A DNA stretch of 64,000 nucleotides from Listeria cossartiae subsp. cayugensis (GTDB lineage Bacteria > Bacillota > Bacilli > Lactobacillales > Listeriaceae), in assembly GCF_014229095.1 (NCBI RefSeq), contig NZ_JAARZC010000001.1, positions 558,001 through 622,000 on the forward strand. Reading direction: 5' to 3'. Of this stretch, positions 8,304-17,966 are shown in pieces. The position numbers and the translations under genes were made by a program. Below the pieces are notes generated by a model that saw only the letters and a program-made list of their open reading frames with translations, did not search any database and was not told the origin of the DNA. Numbering within the stretch: position 1 is the stretch's first letter; every line of letters starts with the position of its first letter.

Positions 8304-9404
8304 TTGGATGACAAATTACAGACTAAATTAACCTTATTACCTGAATCACCAGGTTGTTATATTTATAGAGATGAAAATAACGAAATTTTATATATTGGCA
8401 AATCAAAATGCCTGAAAAACCGCGTAAAATCCTATTTTCATAGTAAACAAATCGGAAAAACAGCAAGACTTGTGCGGCAAATTCGCGATTTAGAACTAAT
8501 CATCACTACTTCCGAAAAAGAAGCCTTACTACTCGAAATGATTTTAATTCAAAAATATCAGCCACCTTTTAATATCCAGTTAAAAGAAGGACCGAGTTAC
8601 CCATATATCAAAATTACCAACGAAAAAAATCCGCATATCGAAGTCGTGTTGGAAGTAAAACAAGATGGTGCGCACTATTTTGGCCCATATCCCGGTCGCT
8701 ATTCCGCTAGACAAACCGTAGAACTAATCGAAAAACTATTTCCACTGTGTAGATGCGACGGAAAACCAGGCCGTCCGTGTTTATATTACCACCTAGGACT
8801 ATGCTTAGGGCCATGCCACGAAGAAATTGAGCCAGCTATCTATGAAAATCAAATCCGGAAAATTAGCCGTTTCCTTGAAGGTGATATTAAAGATGTAAAA
8901 GATAAGCTAACGACAGAAATGCAAGAAGCGATAGAAAAACTCGAATTCGAACGAGCGGCGGAACTGCGCGATAAAATGCAGGCTATTAATGAAACAATTG
9001 AAAAACAGCACATTATTTTCCCGGGCTTAAAAAATCGCGATATTATCGGTTGTTATCAACAAGACAACTATCTAAGCGTGTTTGTTTTCTTCGTTCGAAA
9101 CGGTGCAATTAATGGAAGCAAGTGGCACGTTTTCGAAATCAAAACAGCACTCCAAGACGATTTAGCCAATTTTATCAACCATTTTTATGAAGATCCCAAT
9201 AATATTCAACCAAAAGAATTGCTAATCGCAGAAAAAATCGATAAAAAATTGCTACAAGAGCCACTTCGAAAAGCTTGTTTATTCCCACAAAAAGGCGGTA
9301 AAAAGAAACAAATCGACCTTGCAATCGAAAATGCAAAAAGTGCGTACATCGCTTACGCTAAGATGAAAGAATATGATTTTGAAAAAGAAATAAATAACAG
9401 TTAG
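8304..9404 (+). CDS. Short UvrC paralogue (GIY-YIG nuclease, lacks C-terminal half)
   Basis: A 366-residue protein that matches the N-terminal two thirds of UvrC. In order: a GIY-YIG domain (PGCYIYRDENNEILYIGKSKCLKNRV), a cysteine cluster (Cys149, 151, 159, 167, 171) like the Fe-S site of UvrC, a UVR helix pair (EKLEFERAAELRDKM) and the start of the following domain. The RNase-H-like 5' nuclease domain and the helix-hairpin-helix tail of a normal roughly 600-residue UvrC are absent. The ORF ends cleanly before a terminator, so it looks like a stable short form rather than decay. The start is TTG 8304, ten bases after AAGGAGG. It could make 3' incisions like E. coli Cho; the exact role is not known. 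Confidence 0.85.
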   Translation: MDDKLQTKLTLLPESPGCYIYRDENNEILYIGKSKCLKNRVKSYFHSKQIGKTARLVRQIRDLELIITTSEKEALLLEMILIQKYQPPFNIQLKEGPSYPYIKITNEKNPHIEVVLEVKQDGAHYFGPYPGRYSARQTVELIEKLFPLCRCDGKPGRPCLYYHLGLCLGPCHEEIEPAIYENQIRKISRFLEGDIKDVKDKLTTEMQEAIEKLEFERAAELRDKMQAINETIEKQHIIFPGLKNRDIIGCYQQDNYLSVFVFFVRNGAINGSKWHVFEIKTALQDDLANFINHFYEDPNNIQPKELLIAEKIDKKLLQEPLRKACLFPQKGGKKKQIDLAIENAKSAYIAYAKMKEYDFEKEINNS

Positions 9405-9438
9405 AAGCTAATTTCCAAGGATTAGCTTCTTTCTTTTT
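9403..9438 (+). terminator. Terminator after the short uvrC-like gene
   Basis: Hairpin AGAAGCTAAT / ATTAGCTTCT followed by a T-rich run. Confidence 0.75.
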
Positions 9439-9573
9439 CGGTGTTGAAAATCTTATCACAAATAAGTATGGTCAATAATCTATCCTTATGGTAAAATCTT
9501 ACGAGTACGGAAAAAAATTAGGCTACATAAAATAATTAATTAAAGTAAAACACATATAGAGGGAGGACACAAC

Positions 9574-11016
9574 ATGAAGAAATTTTCACGATTTTTACTA
9601 ATGATGGCAATTGCTTGTGTTGCCACGTTTATTTTCACAGGAAACGGGTTAAACGCAAAAGCTGCTGAAGAAACATACTTGATTGGTACAGATACTACAT
9701 TCGCACCTTTTGAATTTGAGAAAGGTGGAGAACATGTTGGTATCGACATGGATATCCTAAAAGCTATTGCCAAAGACCAAAATTTTAAATACGAAATTAA
9801 AGCAATGGGATTCAATGCAGCAGTACAAGCACTAGAAGCTAACCAAGTCGACGGTGTTATCGCTGGAATGAGTATTACGGACGAACGTAAACAAAAGTTC
9901 GACTTCTCTGACCCATATTTTGATTCTGGCGTTGTTATGGGGATTTTGAAAGATAACGACGAAATCAAAACATATGAAGACTTAAAAGGTAAAAAAGTAG
10001 CCGTTAAAACGGGTACAGAAGGTTACGCATTTGCGGAAAAAATCAAAGCTAAATACGGCTTTGACATCGTTGTTTTCGACGATTCAGCTCAAATGTACGA
10101 TGACGTTAAAACAAGAAATTCAGTTGCATGTTTCGATGATTATCCAGTACTAGCTTACGGAGTTCAAACAGGAAACGGCTTAAAAATTGTAACAGACAAA
10201 GAAAAAGGAAACTCATACGGTTTTGCTGTCAATAAAGGCAAAAACCAAGAACTTTTAGCTAAATTTAACGCTGGTCTTGTTAACATTAAAGCAAGCGGCG
10301 AATATGATGAAATTCTTGAAACTTATTTAGGTAAAGATGCTATTAAAGAAAACACTACAGAAAAAGGCTTTATGGGAATTATTAAATCTTCCTGGCCAGC
10401 ACTGTTAGCTGGAATGTGGCTAACCATTCGATTAGCGGTTGTTTCTCTTATTATCGCGTTCATTATTGGTATTACATTTGGCTTTATGAAAGTCAGCAAT
10501 AACAAAATTTTACGCGGAATTGCTACTGTTTATGTAGATATTTTCCGAGGAACACCATTAATTGTTCAAGCATTCTTCTTCTACTTTGGTATCCCAGCGG
10601 CACTTGACTTTAGGATGCCAGTATTCTTGGCCGGGGTTATCGCGCTAAGCTTAAATGCCGGTGCCTACATGGTCGAAATCGTCCGCGGCGGGATTCAATC
10701 TGTCGACAAAGGACAAATGGAAGCAGCAAGAAGTCTTGGCTTACCATACAAAAAAGCGATGATGAAAGTCGTTCTACCACAAGCAATTCGAATGATGATT
10801 CCGTCATTTATTAACCAATTCGTTATCACTTTGAAAGATACATCGATTATGTCAGCAATTGGACTCGTCGAATTAACTCAATCAGGTAAAATCATTATGG
10901 CGCGTACATTTGAAAGTACATGGACATGGCTAATCATCGGAATTATGTACCTTATCGTTATTACCATTTTAACGAAAGTATCCGATCGTTTAGAAAGGAG
11001 ATTACGAAATGACTAA
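9574..11016 (+). CDS. Glutamine-type amino acid ABC transporter, fused binding protein and permease
   Basis: A 480-residue fusion. Residues 1-30 are a signal peptide or first membrane anchor (basic start, hydrophobic stretch, then NAKAAEE). Residues about 30-255 form a family-3 solute-binding domain ([47 protein letters not shown]). Residues about 265-480 are a HisM/GlnP-type permease with the [22 protein letters not shown] loop that docks on the ATPase. This layout is known for Gram-positive glutamine/arginine importers. The ATPase gene overlaps its 3' end by 8 bases, so the two form one operon. Substrate specificity is inferred from the family. Confidence 0.92.
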   Translation: MKKFSRFLLMMAIACVATFIFTGNGLNAKAAEETYLIGTDTTFAPFEFEKGGEHVGIDMDILKAIAKDQNFKYEIKAMGFNAAVQALEANQVDGVIAGMSITDERKQKFDFSDPYFDSGVVMGILKDNDEIKTYEDLKGKKVAVKTGTEGYAFAEKIKAKYGFDIVVFDDSAQMYDDVKTRNSVACFDDYPVLAYGVQTGNGLKIVTDKEKGNSYGFAVNKGKNQELLAKFNAGLVNIKASGEYDEILETYLGKDAIKENTTEKGFMGIIKSSWPALLAGMWLTIRLAVVSLIIAFIIGITFGFMKVSNNKILRGIATVYVDIFRGTPLIVQAFFFYFGIPAALDFRMPVFLAGVIALSLNAGAYMVEIVRGGIQSVDKGQMEAARSLGLPYKKAMMKVVLPQAIRMMIPSFINQFVITLKDTSIMSAIGLVELTQSGKIIMARTFESTWTWLIIGIMYLIVITILTKVSDRLERRLRND

Positions 11017-11737
11017 ACTTAAAGTAACAGGCCTTAAAAAAAGTTTTGGTGCTAATGAAGTGCTGAAAGGCATAGATATCGAAGTAAAAGAAGGCGAAGT
11101 AGTTTGTGTAATCGGACCTTCTGGCTCTGGTAAAAGTACTTTCCTTCGTTGTATGAATAATTTAGAAGATATTACTGCGGGAGACGTTATTGTCGATGAT
11201 TTTAACATTACCGATAAAAAAGTTGATATTAACCAAGTTCGCGAAAATATCGGCATGGTTTTCCAACATTTTAATCTTTTTCCGCATTTGTCGGTTTTAG
11301 AAAATATTACACTCGCTCCAGTTGAATTGAAAAAAATGGATAAAGAAGCTGCGAAAAGTAATGCCTTGCGTTTATTAGAACAAGTAGGCTTACAAGAAAA
11401 AGCAGAAGAATATCCTAATCAACTTTCTGGTGGACAAAAACAACGGGTGGCGATTGCAAGAGCACTTGCGATGGATCCAGATATTATGTTGTTTGATGAG
11501 CCTACTTCCGCACTCGATCCAGAAATGGTCGGTGAAGTTCTAGGCGTTATGAAAAAATTGGCAAAAGATGGCATGACGATGATTATTGTTACCCACGAAA
11601 TGGGATTCGCGCGCGAAGTTGGCGACCGAGTAATCTTCATGGATGGTGGCTATATCGTTGAAGAAGGCAAACCTGCTGAAATTTTCGATAACCCAACACA
11701 TGAAAGAACCATTAGTTTCTTAGATAAAGTTTTATAA
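11009..11737 (+). CDS. Glutamine-type amino acid ABC transporter ATPase
   Basis: A 242-residue ABC ATPase of the polar-amino-acid class (GlnQ/HisP). Motifs: Walker [11 protein letters not shown]-loop [12 protein letters not shown], signature [15 protein letters not shown], Walker [15 protein letters not shown] and the switch histidine in [15 protein letters not shown]. It powers the fused binding-protein/permease encoded just upstream, with which it overlaps by 8 bases; the coupled ribosome-binding site is AAAGGAG in the end of the upstream gene. Acts at the inner face of the cell membrane. Confidence 0.95.
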   Translation: MTKLKVTGLKKSFGANEVLKGIDIEVKEGEVVCVIGPSGSGKSTFLRCMNNLEDITAGDVIVDDFNITDKKVDINQVRENIGMVFQHFNLFPHLSVLENITLAPVELKKMDKEAAKSNALRLLEQVGLQEKAEEYPNQLSGGQKQRVAIARALAMDPDIMLFDEPTSALDPEMVGEVLGVMKKLAKDGMTMIIVTHEMGFAREVGDRVIFMDGGYIVEEGKPAEIFDNPTHERTISFLDKVL

Positions 11738-11739
11738 AC

Positions 11740-11779
11740 AAAAAACACTATGTCCTCCTCCGGACATAGTGTTTTTTTT
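11740..11779. terminator. Bidirectional terminator between ABC ATPase and amidase
   Basis: Perfect hairpin, AACACTATGTCC / GGACATAGTGTT, flanked by A and T runs, between convergent genes. Confidence 0.9.
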
Positions 11780-13652
11780 ATTTTAAGTTAGGGCTTTTTC
11801 GATTTTTAGATTGTTGTTCGTAAGCATAACCCATATTTAATAAGGATGTATCGCTATTTCGGGCACTTATAAAAGTCAGGCTAATAGGTTGATTCGTTTC
11901 GGGATCATAGCCAGCTGGAATAGTTAGCTCTGGATTTCCAGCAATTGGAGCAAGAAACATAACAGAGCCGCCCATACCAATGGTAACTACTGCATCAAGT
12001 TGATCTTTTTGAAGCACAGAATCTAGTTCATTTTGCGCCGTACCAATTAAATTACTAGCTAAAGTGTCTGCTTGTTGTTTCGTTGTTGTACTTTGCTGCG
12101 CTTTAACAAGTTCTGATTGCCCGTATTTCATATTTTTGGCAGGATTCGTTTGATTAAATTGGATAATAGATTCTAATGAAGTCATAGGCGAGTGATTCAC
12201 TTGTAAAAATTGATTCAAATCGCGCTTAAAGTCAGCATTCAGTAATTGAGAAAAATCAATATCCACTTGTTCGAATTCGCCAACAGCAATACCATTAACG
12301 ATAGTTGCGCCAGCATTTTGCAAATCTTGTTTTATTTTTTTGATAACAGCCGTTTCTTCATTACTTTCACCATCAGCTAAAAGGCCGATTCGTTTACCTT
12401 TCAGTGCATCTTTTGAAAGAGCTGGCTGGTTTGGTGTATTTGTTAAAATATTTGCTGTTAGGTAAGCATCTGTAACGGTTCTTGTTAGTGGACCTGGCGT
12501 ATCAAATCTGCTAGAAAGCGGGATAATACCTGCGTTGTTTACTAAACCTTGTGTTGGCTTATACCCAACAGCCGATTGTGCGGAAGCCGGTGTAATAATG
12601 GAACCATTCGTTTCGGTACCAATGGCAATCGCTGCAAAATCACTTGTAGCTGCTGTAGCTGAGCCAGAACTTGAACCAGAAGGATCCAAATCTAATGAAT
12701 AAGGATTTTTACCTTGGCCTTTTTTACCTGAGTAGCCGTTCGGTACTTCGTCATCCATTCCAGCCGCCCATTCGGACATATTGGTTTTTCCAAGGATTAG
12801 CGCGCCATTATTTTTAAGTTTTTCGACAATCGCCGCGTCTTTTCCAATGACCCAATCTTTCAGTGCGACGGTTCCAGCACTAGTTGGGAGTTCTTTTGTA
12901 CCAATATTGTCTTTTAAAAGAACAGGCATACCGTATAAAGCGGATTTATTTGTGGCAGCTTCTTTATCTAGTTGTTCTGCTTCGGCAATAATAGTTGGAT
13001 TAATTTCTGTAACGGCATTTAAAGTTAAACCGTTTTGATCATATTTTTTGATACGATTTAAATAAATACCAGCTAATTCTTTATAGCTAAGTTGATTAGT
13101 TGTAATAAGTTGTTGCAGCTTTGTTACGTCTGCACCGACAACAAGTGATTCTTTTGCTTCGAGTGTCGCTATATCTAACGAAGCTAATTGATTATTAATC
13201 GGTGTCATTACACGCTCTTTATCGTAAAAAGGGCTAATTTTAGCAGGTGTATCTTCTTGTGGATCCGATTCAGTTGGCGTGGTTTTGGAAGGTTGATTGT
13301 TTGGCTTTTTTGGATTGGTTGCCGGTTTTTCTTCTTTTGCCGCGTCATTTGGTTTAATTTTGATAACGGTCCTCTTTTTGAGAGATTTTTGTGAAATTCG
13401 GCCTGTTATTCGCTCGACTTGTAGTTGTTTGTCGCCGAAGTTTTTTTCTAAATGTAAATTCTTTTTATTGGAACCAATATTTAAGTCGGTTGCTGGTTTT
13501 GTTGGTTCTTTTTGGTCGTATATACTATCTTTTATGGTTGCCGGTTTTTCTTCTGGCTTAGTGGATTGTTGGTTAGTAAATAAAAGATAACCACCGCCAA
13601 TACTCAGCGCAGTGCAAACTGCAATACTTGTTATTATAATTCGTCTTTTCAT
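11778..13652 (-). CDS. Membrane-anchored or secreted amidase (amidase signature family)
   Basis: A 624-residue protein. Residues 1-28 are a basic start plus hydrophobic helix (signal peptide or anchor), followed by a roughly 115-residue hydrophilic linker rich in Lys, Pro and Thr. The rest is an amidase-signature domain with the Ser-cisSer-Lys triad elements: Lys in PVLLKDNIG, the glycine-serine loop DPSGSSSGSATA and the nucleophile region GTETNGSIITPASAQSAVGYKPT. Enzymes of this family hydrolyse amide bonds in many substrates; the linker suggests the domain works outside the cell near the wall. The substrate is not known. Transcribed alone, convergent with the ABC genes. Confidence 0.87.
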   Translation of the reverse strand: MKRRIIITSIAVCTALSIGGGYLLFTNQQSTKPEEKPATIKDSIYDQKEPTKPATDLNIGSNKKNLHLEKNFGDKQLQVERITGRISQKSLKKRTVIKIKPNDAAKEEKPATNPKKPNNQPSKTTPTESDPQEDTPAKISPFYDKERVMTPINNQLASLDIATLEAKESLVVGADVTKLQQLITTNQLSYKELAGIYLNRIKKYDQNGLTLNAVTEINPTIIAEAEQLDKEAATNKSALYGMPVLLKDNIGTKELPTSAGTVALKDWVIGKDAAIVEKLKNNGALILGKTNMSEWAAGMDDEVPNGYSGKKGQGKNPYSLDLDPSGSSSGSATAATSDFAAIAIGTETNGSIITPASAQSAVGYKPTQGLVNNAGIIPLSSRFDTPGPLTRTVTDAYLTANILTNTPNQPALSKDALKGKRIGLLADGESNEETAVIKKIKQDLQNAGATIVNGIAVGEFEQVDIDFSQLLNADFKRDLNQFLQVNHSPMTSLESIIQFNQTNPAKNMKYGQSELVKAQQSTTTKQQADTLASNLIGTAQNELDSVLQKDQLDAVVTIGMGGSVMFLAPIAGNPELTIPAGYDPETNQPISLTFISARNSDTSLLNMGYAYEQQSKNRKSPNLK

Positions 13653-14164
13653 GCCATTCCTCCGATGTTATTTATGTATACAATTATATAATAACGTAGG
13701 CAAGAATCCAGTGAAGATTCTGTGAAAACGACAAAACATCGCCAAAATTAGTTGTTCCAGAAGTGAAAAGCGACATTTAATAGCTATTTCACAGCCAAAT
13801 TGACATGCCTGAAACATAGGGAAGCTTGTTGTATCAATGCTTTAAGAATGAATGTTGTATTTAAGAATACGAAATTTCATAAAAAAGACACAATTTGAAG
13901 AAAAATTACTAATTAATCACCCATTTGCTAGCTTTTTATTTTATACTAATGTATAGGCTAATTACATAAAATTGTTAGAAATAGTGTAGGTAAAATAGAA
14001 ATCACGGATGTTTTTCTTTATATTAGAAAGGAAAATGCTGAAAAAATTCGGTTTTCAAACGCTTTCTTGAAAAAAAACAAAGATTTTGGTTAAAATTTTG
14101 TTTAATAGGGTATTCTTAGTAAAGAGTATATGGTAAAGTAAGGTAAGAGAGAAAAATAAAAAGA
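13653..14164. other. 512-base intergenic region upstream of the amidase and a small ORF
   Basis: AT-rich, with no convincing gene on either strand. It must hold the amidase promoter (left side, minus strand). On the right side a cre-like 14-mer, TTCAAACGCTTTCT (14054-14067), matches the Bacillus CcpA consensus at 12 of 14 positions, and GGTTAA...GGGTAT (14088-14113) weakly resembles a SigB promoter ahead of the small ORF. Both motif calls are tentative. Confidence 0.4.
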
Positions 14165-14197
14165 ATGAAAACAAATTTTGAAGATGGAGTGATGAGA

Positions 14198-14344
14198 TTG
14201 GATAATAATCAGAAAGACTTGAATCAAGTAATCCGTCAGCTCAAAGAAAAAGGAATTGTTGTTGAAAAAACAAAATCGCGAAAAGATATTTGGAAATCGG
14301 TGAGTAGTAAGGCGATGCCAAATATGACACTTCGATTGCAGTAA
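14198..14344 (+). CDS. Small hypothetical protein (48 aa)
   Basis: A short gene. TTG 14198 lies eight bases after GGAG (14186-14189) and encodes 48 residues, MDNNQKDLNQVIRQLKEKG... ending MPNMTLRLQ. The frame is open further up to ATG 14165, which would give 59 residues but has no clear ribosome-binding site. The product is charged, helical-looking at the N-terminus, and has no membrane segment or signal peptide. I do not recognise a family. A possible SigB-like promoter lies about 85 bases upstream. It stands alone between the amidase and a larger hypothetical gene. Confidence 0.5.
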   Translation: MDNNQKDLNQVIRQLKEKGIVVEKTKSRKDIWKSVSSKAMPNMTLRLQ

Positions 14345-14567
14345 ATCGAAAAGTGGAGTTTTTTATAGGCGAGTTTATCAAGTCTTTTGTAATTAAAATT
14401 ACTTTAGATGGCGTAATTAGCGTATAAATTCACTTCACTTTTTTTCTTTGTCATAAATTAGTCATTAAGTTTTGATGTTTCTGTTATCCTTTTTACGTAA
14501 AAATGTTGTATGATGGAGTGGAAGGCTTTTGTCATAGAAGAAAATAGAAATAGAGTGAGGCATATAC

Positions 14568-15326
14568 ATGAAAAAAGAAGCGGTTAACCAACAATCTATT
14601 TATGTGCATATCGATCATGTTATTAATAATGTGGCAACAAGCGGCATTTCTTTTTGTGATTTCTTAAATGGCGTAGGGCAGCCACCAGAAAATATTTTGC
14701 TCATTAAGCATAATATTGAAGACGCATCCTACAATGCACACACAGCTTTTCACTACTTAGAGCCAGGCGATTTAGCGAATATATCCAAAGGGAATTTTAA
14801 CCCACTTTGTTGGATTGATTTTGAAGACGTAGAGCTTTTAAACCAATTAACACCACAAGAAGTAGCTGAAATGCTGTATCTTGCACATACTGGACGCCAT
14901 TTGCGTTCGCCATTTTACTATAAATTACAAAATAATTTTGTTTACTTAACGAGGGAAGACGGTCGATATAATAAAGTATATTACCGCAATCTCAATCATT
15001 TTTATATGTTACTTAGTTACGTCATTGCTCGAAAAACGGCAGAGCTTGTGAATGAAAAAGGTATTTTTTCCTTTAGTAAGAAAAAATATGTTGCCGAGCC
15101 GCCAGTGGAACTTTTGAAAAAAATGGCAGATCATTTTAAAGACGGGGCTTGTATTGCGCTAGATGATGTAGTCAAATCACGCACACAAATTGAAGTACCA
15201 ATCGGCCATGGCTTAACAGAAGAAATGACTGAACTAGAAATTTCTTCCAAAATTTATTATGAAGAAGAAGTTGCTAAATTAGTTTATGACTTAAAACAAA
15301 ATGAATGGAAATATATCGAAAAATAA
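14568..15326 (+). CDS. Hypothetical protein (252 aa)
   Basis: A soluble-looking 252-residue protein with no signal peptide or membrane helix. The start has ATG 14568 after GAGTGAGG. The N-terminal half contains HIDHVINNVATSGISFCDFL and an acidic stretch CWIDFEDVELLNQLTPQEVAEM; the middle has aromatic-rich PFYYKLQNNFVYLTREDGRYNKVYYRNLNHFY. I do not recognise a characterised family and assign no function. It is expressed as a single gene, ended by a hairpin, upstream of the TetR regulator. Confidence 0.75.
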   Translation: MKKEAVNQQSIYVHIDHVINNVATSGISFCDFLNGVGQPPENILLIKHNIEDASYNAHTAFHYLEPGDLANISKGNFNPLCWIDFEDVELLNQLTPQEVAEMLYLAHTGRHLRSPFYYKLQNNFVYLTREDGRYNKVYYRNLNHFYMLLSYVIARKTAELVNEKGIFSFSKKKYVAEPPVELLKKMADHFKDGACIALDDVVKSRTQIEVPIGHGLTEEMTELEISSKIYYEEEVAKLVYDLKQNEWKYIEK

Positions 15327-15362
15327 AAAATCAAACTTTTCCCTTTACGTTTGGTTTTTTAT
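15326..15362 (+). terminator. Terminator after the 252-aa hypothetical gene
   Basis: Hairpin with stem CAAAC / GTTTG extended by A-T pairs, flanked by AAAAA and TTTTTT. Confidence 0.5.
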
Positions 15363-15373
15363 TTGCTAAAATT

Positions 15374-15393
15374 TAACTAATGAACGTTAGTTA
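15374..15393. promoter_or_regulatory. Palindromic operator ahead of the tetR-type gene
   Basis: Perfect inverted repeat TAACTAA-N6-TTAGTTA directly before the ribosome-binding site of the TetR gene. It is the likely autoregulatory binding site of that repressor. Confidence 0.7.
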
Positions 15394-15405
15394 GGGGGTT
15401 GCTTT

Positions 15406-15960
15406 ATGACAAAAAAACTAGTAAAAGAAGCCGCATTAACACTTTTTGCAGAAAAAGGCTATGACGGAACGGCACTTTCGGAAATTGCGAAAGCTGTTGG
15501 AATTAAGACGCCATCTTTATATGCCCATTTCCCGTCAAAAGAAGCGCTTTTTTTAGAAGTTTATCGAGATAGCATCCAAATGGAATTAACAGAATTAGGA
15601 CATGTGGCGGAGCGAGATGATTTATTGGGTAAAGAGAAACTACAAGCAATTTTCTTTGTAGCGACAGATTTTTCCAGTAATCCTAATGAGAAGAAATTTT
15701 TCCAACGCGCGGTCTTTTATCCACCTAAGTCACTTTTTCAAGAGTTAAAGGAAGAAACAAAGACATATGAACAATTGACGGATGGTATTTTGCGCGAAAC
15801 GTTAGGGGAAATAGTATCTGGTCAAGTCCTCGTAAGGTGGATGCATGTCTTTTATGCCATGCTTGATGGGCTTAGTGTCGAACACGGAATTTATGATGAA
15901 ACGGAATTTGAGTTGCGTAGAGCGTCTGCTTGGGAAGTTCTCGCAAGTTTATTAGATTGA
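15406..15960 (+). CDS. TetR-family transcriptional repressor
   Basis: A 184-residue TetR regulator. The N-terminal HTH is clear (ALTLFAEKGYDGTALSEIAKAVGIKTPSLYAHFPSKEALF, about residues 10-48); the rest is a helical ligand-binding domain. A perfect 7-6-7 palindrome overlaps its promoter region. The two SMR exporter genes follow within 16 bases, so the three form an operon in which this protein probably represses its own transcription and that of the exporter until a toxic cation or guanidinium-like compound appears. The start is ATG 15406 after GGGGG. Confidence 0.92.
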   Translation: MTKKLVKEAALTLFAEKGYDGTALSEIAKAVGIKTPSLYAHFPSKEALFLEVYRDSIQMELTELGHVAERDDLLGKEKLQAIFFVATDFSSNPNEKKFFQRAVFYPPKSLFQELKEETKTYEQLTDGILRETLGEIVSGQVLVRWMHVFYAMLDGLSVEHGIYDETEFELRRASAWEVLASLLD

Positions 15961-15976
15961 ATGGGAGGTACGGAAA

Positions 15977-16318
15977 ATGGCTTGGTTATATTTAATTATG
16001 GCAGGATTATCAGAAATTGTTTGGGCTTTTGGACTAAAAGAATCGCATGGTTTCACGATGTTAGGGTGGAGCCTTTTGACGATAGCATTTTTGATAGTTA
16101 GTTTTGGTTTGTTTTCGATTTCTATGAAGTCCATTCCAATTGGGACGGCGTATGCGGTTTTTACTGGAATTGGGGCTGCTGGGACAGCGATTATTGGGAT
16201 GATTTTCCTTTCAGAAGGTGTTTCTTTTTGGAAGATTGTTTCGCTTATCGTATTATTAACAGGGATTATCGGCCTGAAACTAGTGGATGGCAATGAGTCT
16301 GAAAAGGAGGCTAAATAA
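15977..16318 (+). CDS. Small multidrug resistance (SMR) subunit 1
   Basis: A 113-residue protein with four membrane helices. It starts AWLYLIMAGLSEIVWAFGLKES, carrying the membrane-embedded Glu14-type residue that binds proton and substrate in SMR proteins. GTAYAVFTGIGAAGTAIIGM is the family signature in TM3. It belongs to the SugE/YkkC-like heterodimer type, given the paired paralogue two bases downstream. Pairs of this kind export guanidinium or quaternary ammonium compounds using proton exchange. Cotranscribed with the TetR gene. Confidence 0.9.
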   Translation: MAWLYLIMAGLSEIVWAFGLKESHGFTMLGWSLLTIAFLIVSFGLFSISMKSIPIGTAYAVFTGIGAAGTAIIGMIFLSEGVSFWKIVSLIVLLTGIIGLKLVDGNESEKEAK

Positions 16319-16320
16319 CG

Positions 16321-16641
16321 ATGGATTGGATATTTTTACTTGTAGCAGGTTTATGCGAAATGGTCTTTGTTGTGATGCTGAAATTATCAGATGGCTTTAA
16401 ACGGTTAGGATACGCGATACTCACGATTATCTTTATGTCCGCCAGCTTCTTTTTACTATCACTTGCGCTTAAAACGATCCCGATTGGTACGGGTTATGCA
16501 ATTTGGACCGGGATTGGCGCCGTTGGTAGTGTGACACTTGGAATGATTGTATTTAAAGAACGTAAAAGTGTTGGTAAATTGCTGTTTATTACGATGATTA
16601 TTGCTGGCGTGGTTGGCTTGAAATTAACATCTGGCGTTTAA
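16321..16641 (+). CDS. Small multidrug resistance (SMR) subunit 2
   Basis: A 106-residue paralogue of the preceding gene, with four helices. MDWIFLLVAGLCEMVFVVML has the conserved membrane glutamate, and GTGYAIWTGIGAVGSVTLGMIVFKE is the SMR signature. Its start lies two bases after the stop of the first subunit, with GGAGG in the end of that gene, pointing to translational coupling and a heterodimeric exporter. An imperfect long hairpin (about 16648-16717) follows as a likely terminator. Confidence 0.9.
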   Translation: MDWIFLLVAGLCEMVFVVMLKLSDGFKRLGYAILTIIFMSASFFLLSLALKTIPIGTGYAIWTGIGAVGSVTLGMIVFKERKSVGKLLFITMIIAGVVGLKLTSGV

Positions 16642-16647
16642 TAAGTT

Positions 16648-16717
16648 AGGTTGAAAAAGTCCTTTTTATAATAAGTTGGCACGTTTCTTATTTAAAAAAG
16701 AAGATTTTTTCAGCCTA
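16648..16717 (+). terminator. Probable terminator after the SMR pair
   Basis: Long imperfect hairpin with outer arms AGGTTGAAAAA and TTTTTTCAGCCT, followed by a T run. Confidence 0.45.
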
Positions 16718-16790
16718 TTTTTTAGTTATGTCTTTTCATCTTGCTAAAACATGGTAAAATAGATAAAGCGAATGATGACGGAGGGGTATT

Positions 16791-17903
16791 ATGAAAACCA
16801 AGTTAATCTTATTATACGGTGGAAAATCTGCTGAACACGAAGTTTCCTTACAAACAGCATTTTCAGTTATTAACGCTTTGGATTTAGAAAAATTCGAAGC
16901 TGAGCCAATATATATTACAAATGAAGGTGAGTGGATTCAAGGACCACTGCTTACTGGCAAATTAGATTTTGTCGAACAATTACGTTTTACCGTAGCAGAT
17001 ACAGTGAAGCTTGCTACGACTGAATCAGAAAAATCAGCAGGTGAAGCGATTAGCCCAGCAGTATTAGAAGCGGATGGACAAGAAACAGTCGTATTCCCAC
17101 TTTTACATGGTCCAAACGGGGAAGATGGCACAGTTCAAGGATTGTTTGAAGTATTAAACATTCCTTACGTTGGCAACGGCGTCTTGGCATCATCAGCTGC
17201 CATGGACAAAATCGTTATGAAGAAAATTTTTGCAGATGCTGGTATTCCACAAGTTCCAGCTGTTGCAGTACGTTTAATCGATTGGAAAAATTATCAAGAA
17301 GAAATGGTTGCCGAAATGGAAGAAGTGCTTACATACCCAGTCTTCGTAAAACCAGCCAATCTCGGTTCAAGCGTTGGAATTAGTAAAGCTACTAATAAAA
17401 AAGAATTAGCAGAAGCGATGACAGAAGCCTTTTTATATGACCGTCGTGTTGTAGTAGAGCAAGGCGTGGTCGCTCGTGAAGTCGAAATGGGTGTACTTGG
17501 AAACGATACGCCAGTTTGCTCCGTTCCTGGTGAAATTTTGCCAGAAGGTGCGGTTGCTACTTTTTATGATTACAAAGCAAAATATCAAGATAATAATACA
17601 ACGTTAATTATTCCGACTGAAGTAGATCCGGAAATCTTGGAGCAAATGAAAGAATATGCGGTCCAAGCGTTCTTAGGGCTTGATGCAAGCGGACTAGTAC
17701 GAGCGGACTTTTTCTTAACGGCTGATAACCAGTTATTCTTAAATGAAGTGAATACAATGCCAGGTTTCACGCCGTATAGCATGTATCCACTTTTATGGCA
17801 GGAAACGGGCTTACCGTACGGAGCGCTAATTGAACGATTAGTTGATTTGGCAAAAGAACGTCACGCAGCCAAAAATGCACTTAAATATAAATTAGAAGAC
17901 TAA
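16791..17903 (+). CDS. ddl: D-alanine--D-alanine ligase
   Basis: A 370-residue ATP-grasp enzyme that joins two D-alanines for peptidoglycan precursor synthesis in the cytosol. Motifs: N-terminal [33 protein letters not shown], the ATP-binding loop [17 protein letters not shown] and the metal-binding [11 protein letters not shown] near the C-terminus. Full length. The start ATG follows GGAGGGG. It is followed after a short hairpin by murF, which uses its product, so the two are functionally and probably partly transcriptionally linked. Confidence 0.97.
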   Translation: MKTKLILLYGGKSAEHEVSLQTAFSVINALDLEKFEAEPIYITNEGEWIQGPLLTGKLDFVEQLRFTVADTVKLATTESEKSAGEAISPAVLEADGQETVVFPLLHGPNGEDGTVQGLFEVLNIPYVGNGVLASSAAMDKIVMKKIFADAGIPQVPAVAVRLIDWKNYQEEMVAEMEEVLTYPVFVKPANLGSSVGISKATNKKELAEAMTEAFLYDRRVVVEQGVVAREVEMGVLGNDTPVCSVPGEILPEGAVATFYDYKAKYQDNNTTLIIPTEVDPEILEQMKEYAVQAFLGLDASGLVRADFFLTADNQLFLNEVNTMPGFTPYSMYPLLWQETGLPYGALIERLVDLAKERHAAKNALKYKLED

Positions 17904-17910
17904 AATAAAC

Positions 17911-17946
17911 AAGAAAGCAGTTTTCAGATGCGGAAGCTGCTTTTTT
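17911..17946 (+). terminator. Weak terminator or attenuator between ddl and murF
   Basis: Stem AAGCAG / CTGCTT followed by TTTTTT, overlapping the region just before the murF ribosome-binding site. It probably reduces rather than abolishes readthrough. Confidence 0.55.
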
Positions 17947-17966
17947 ATGGAAGAGAGCGATTTAAT

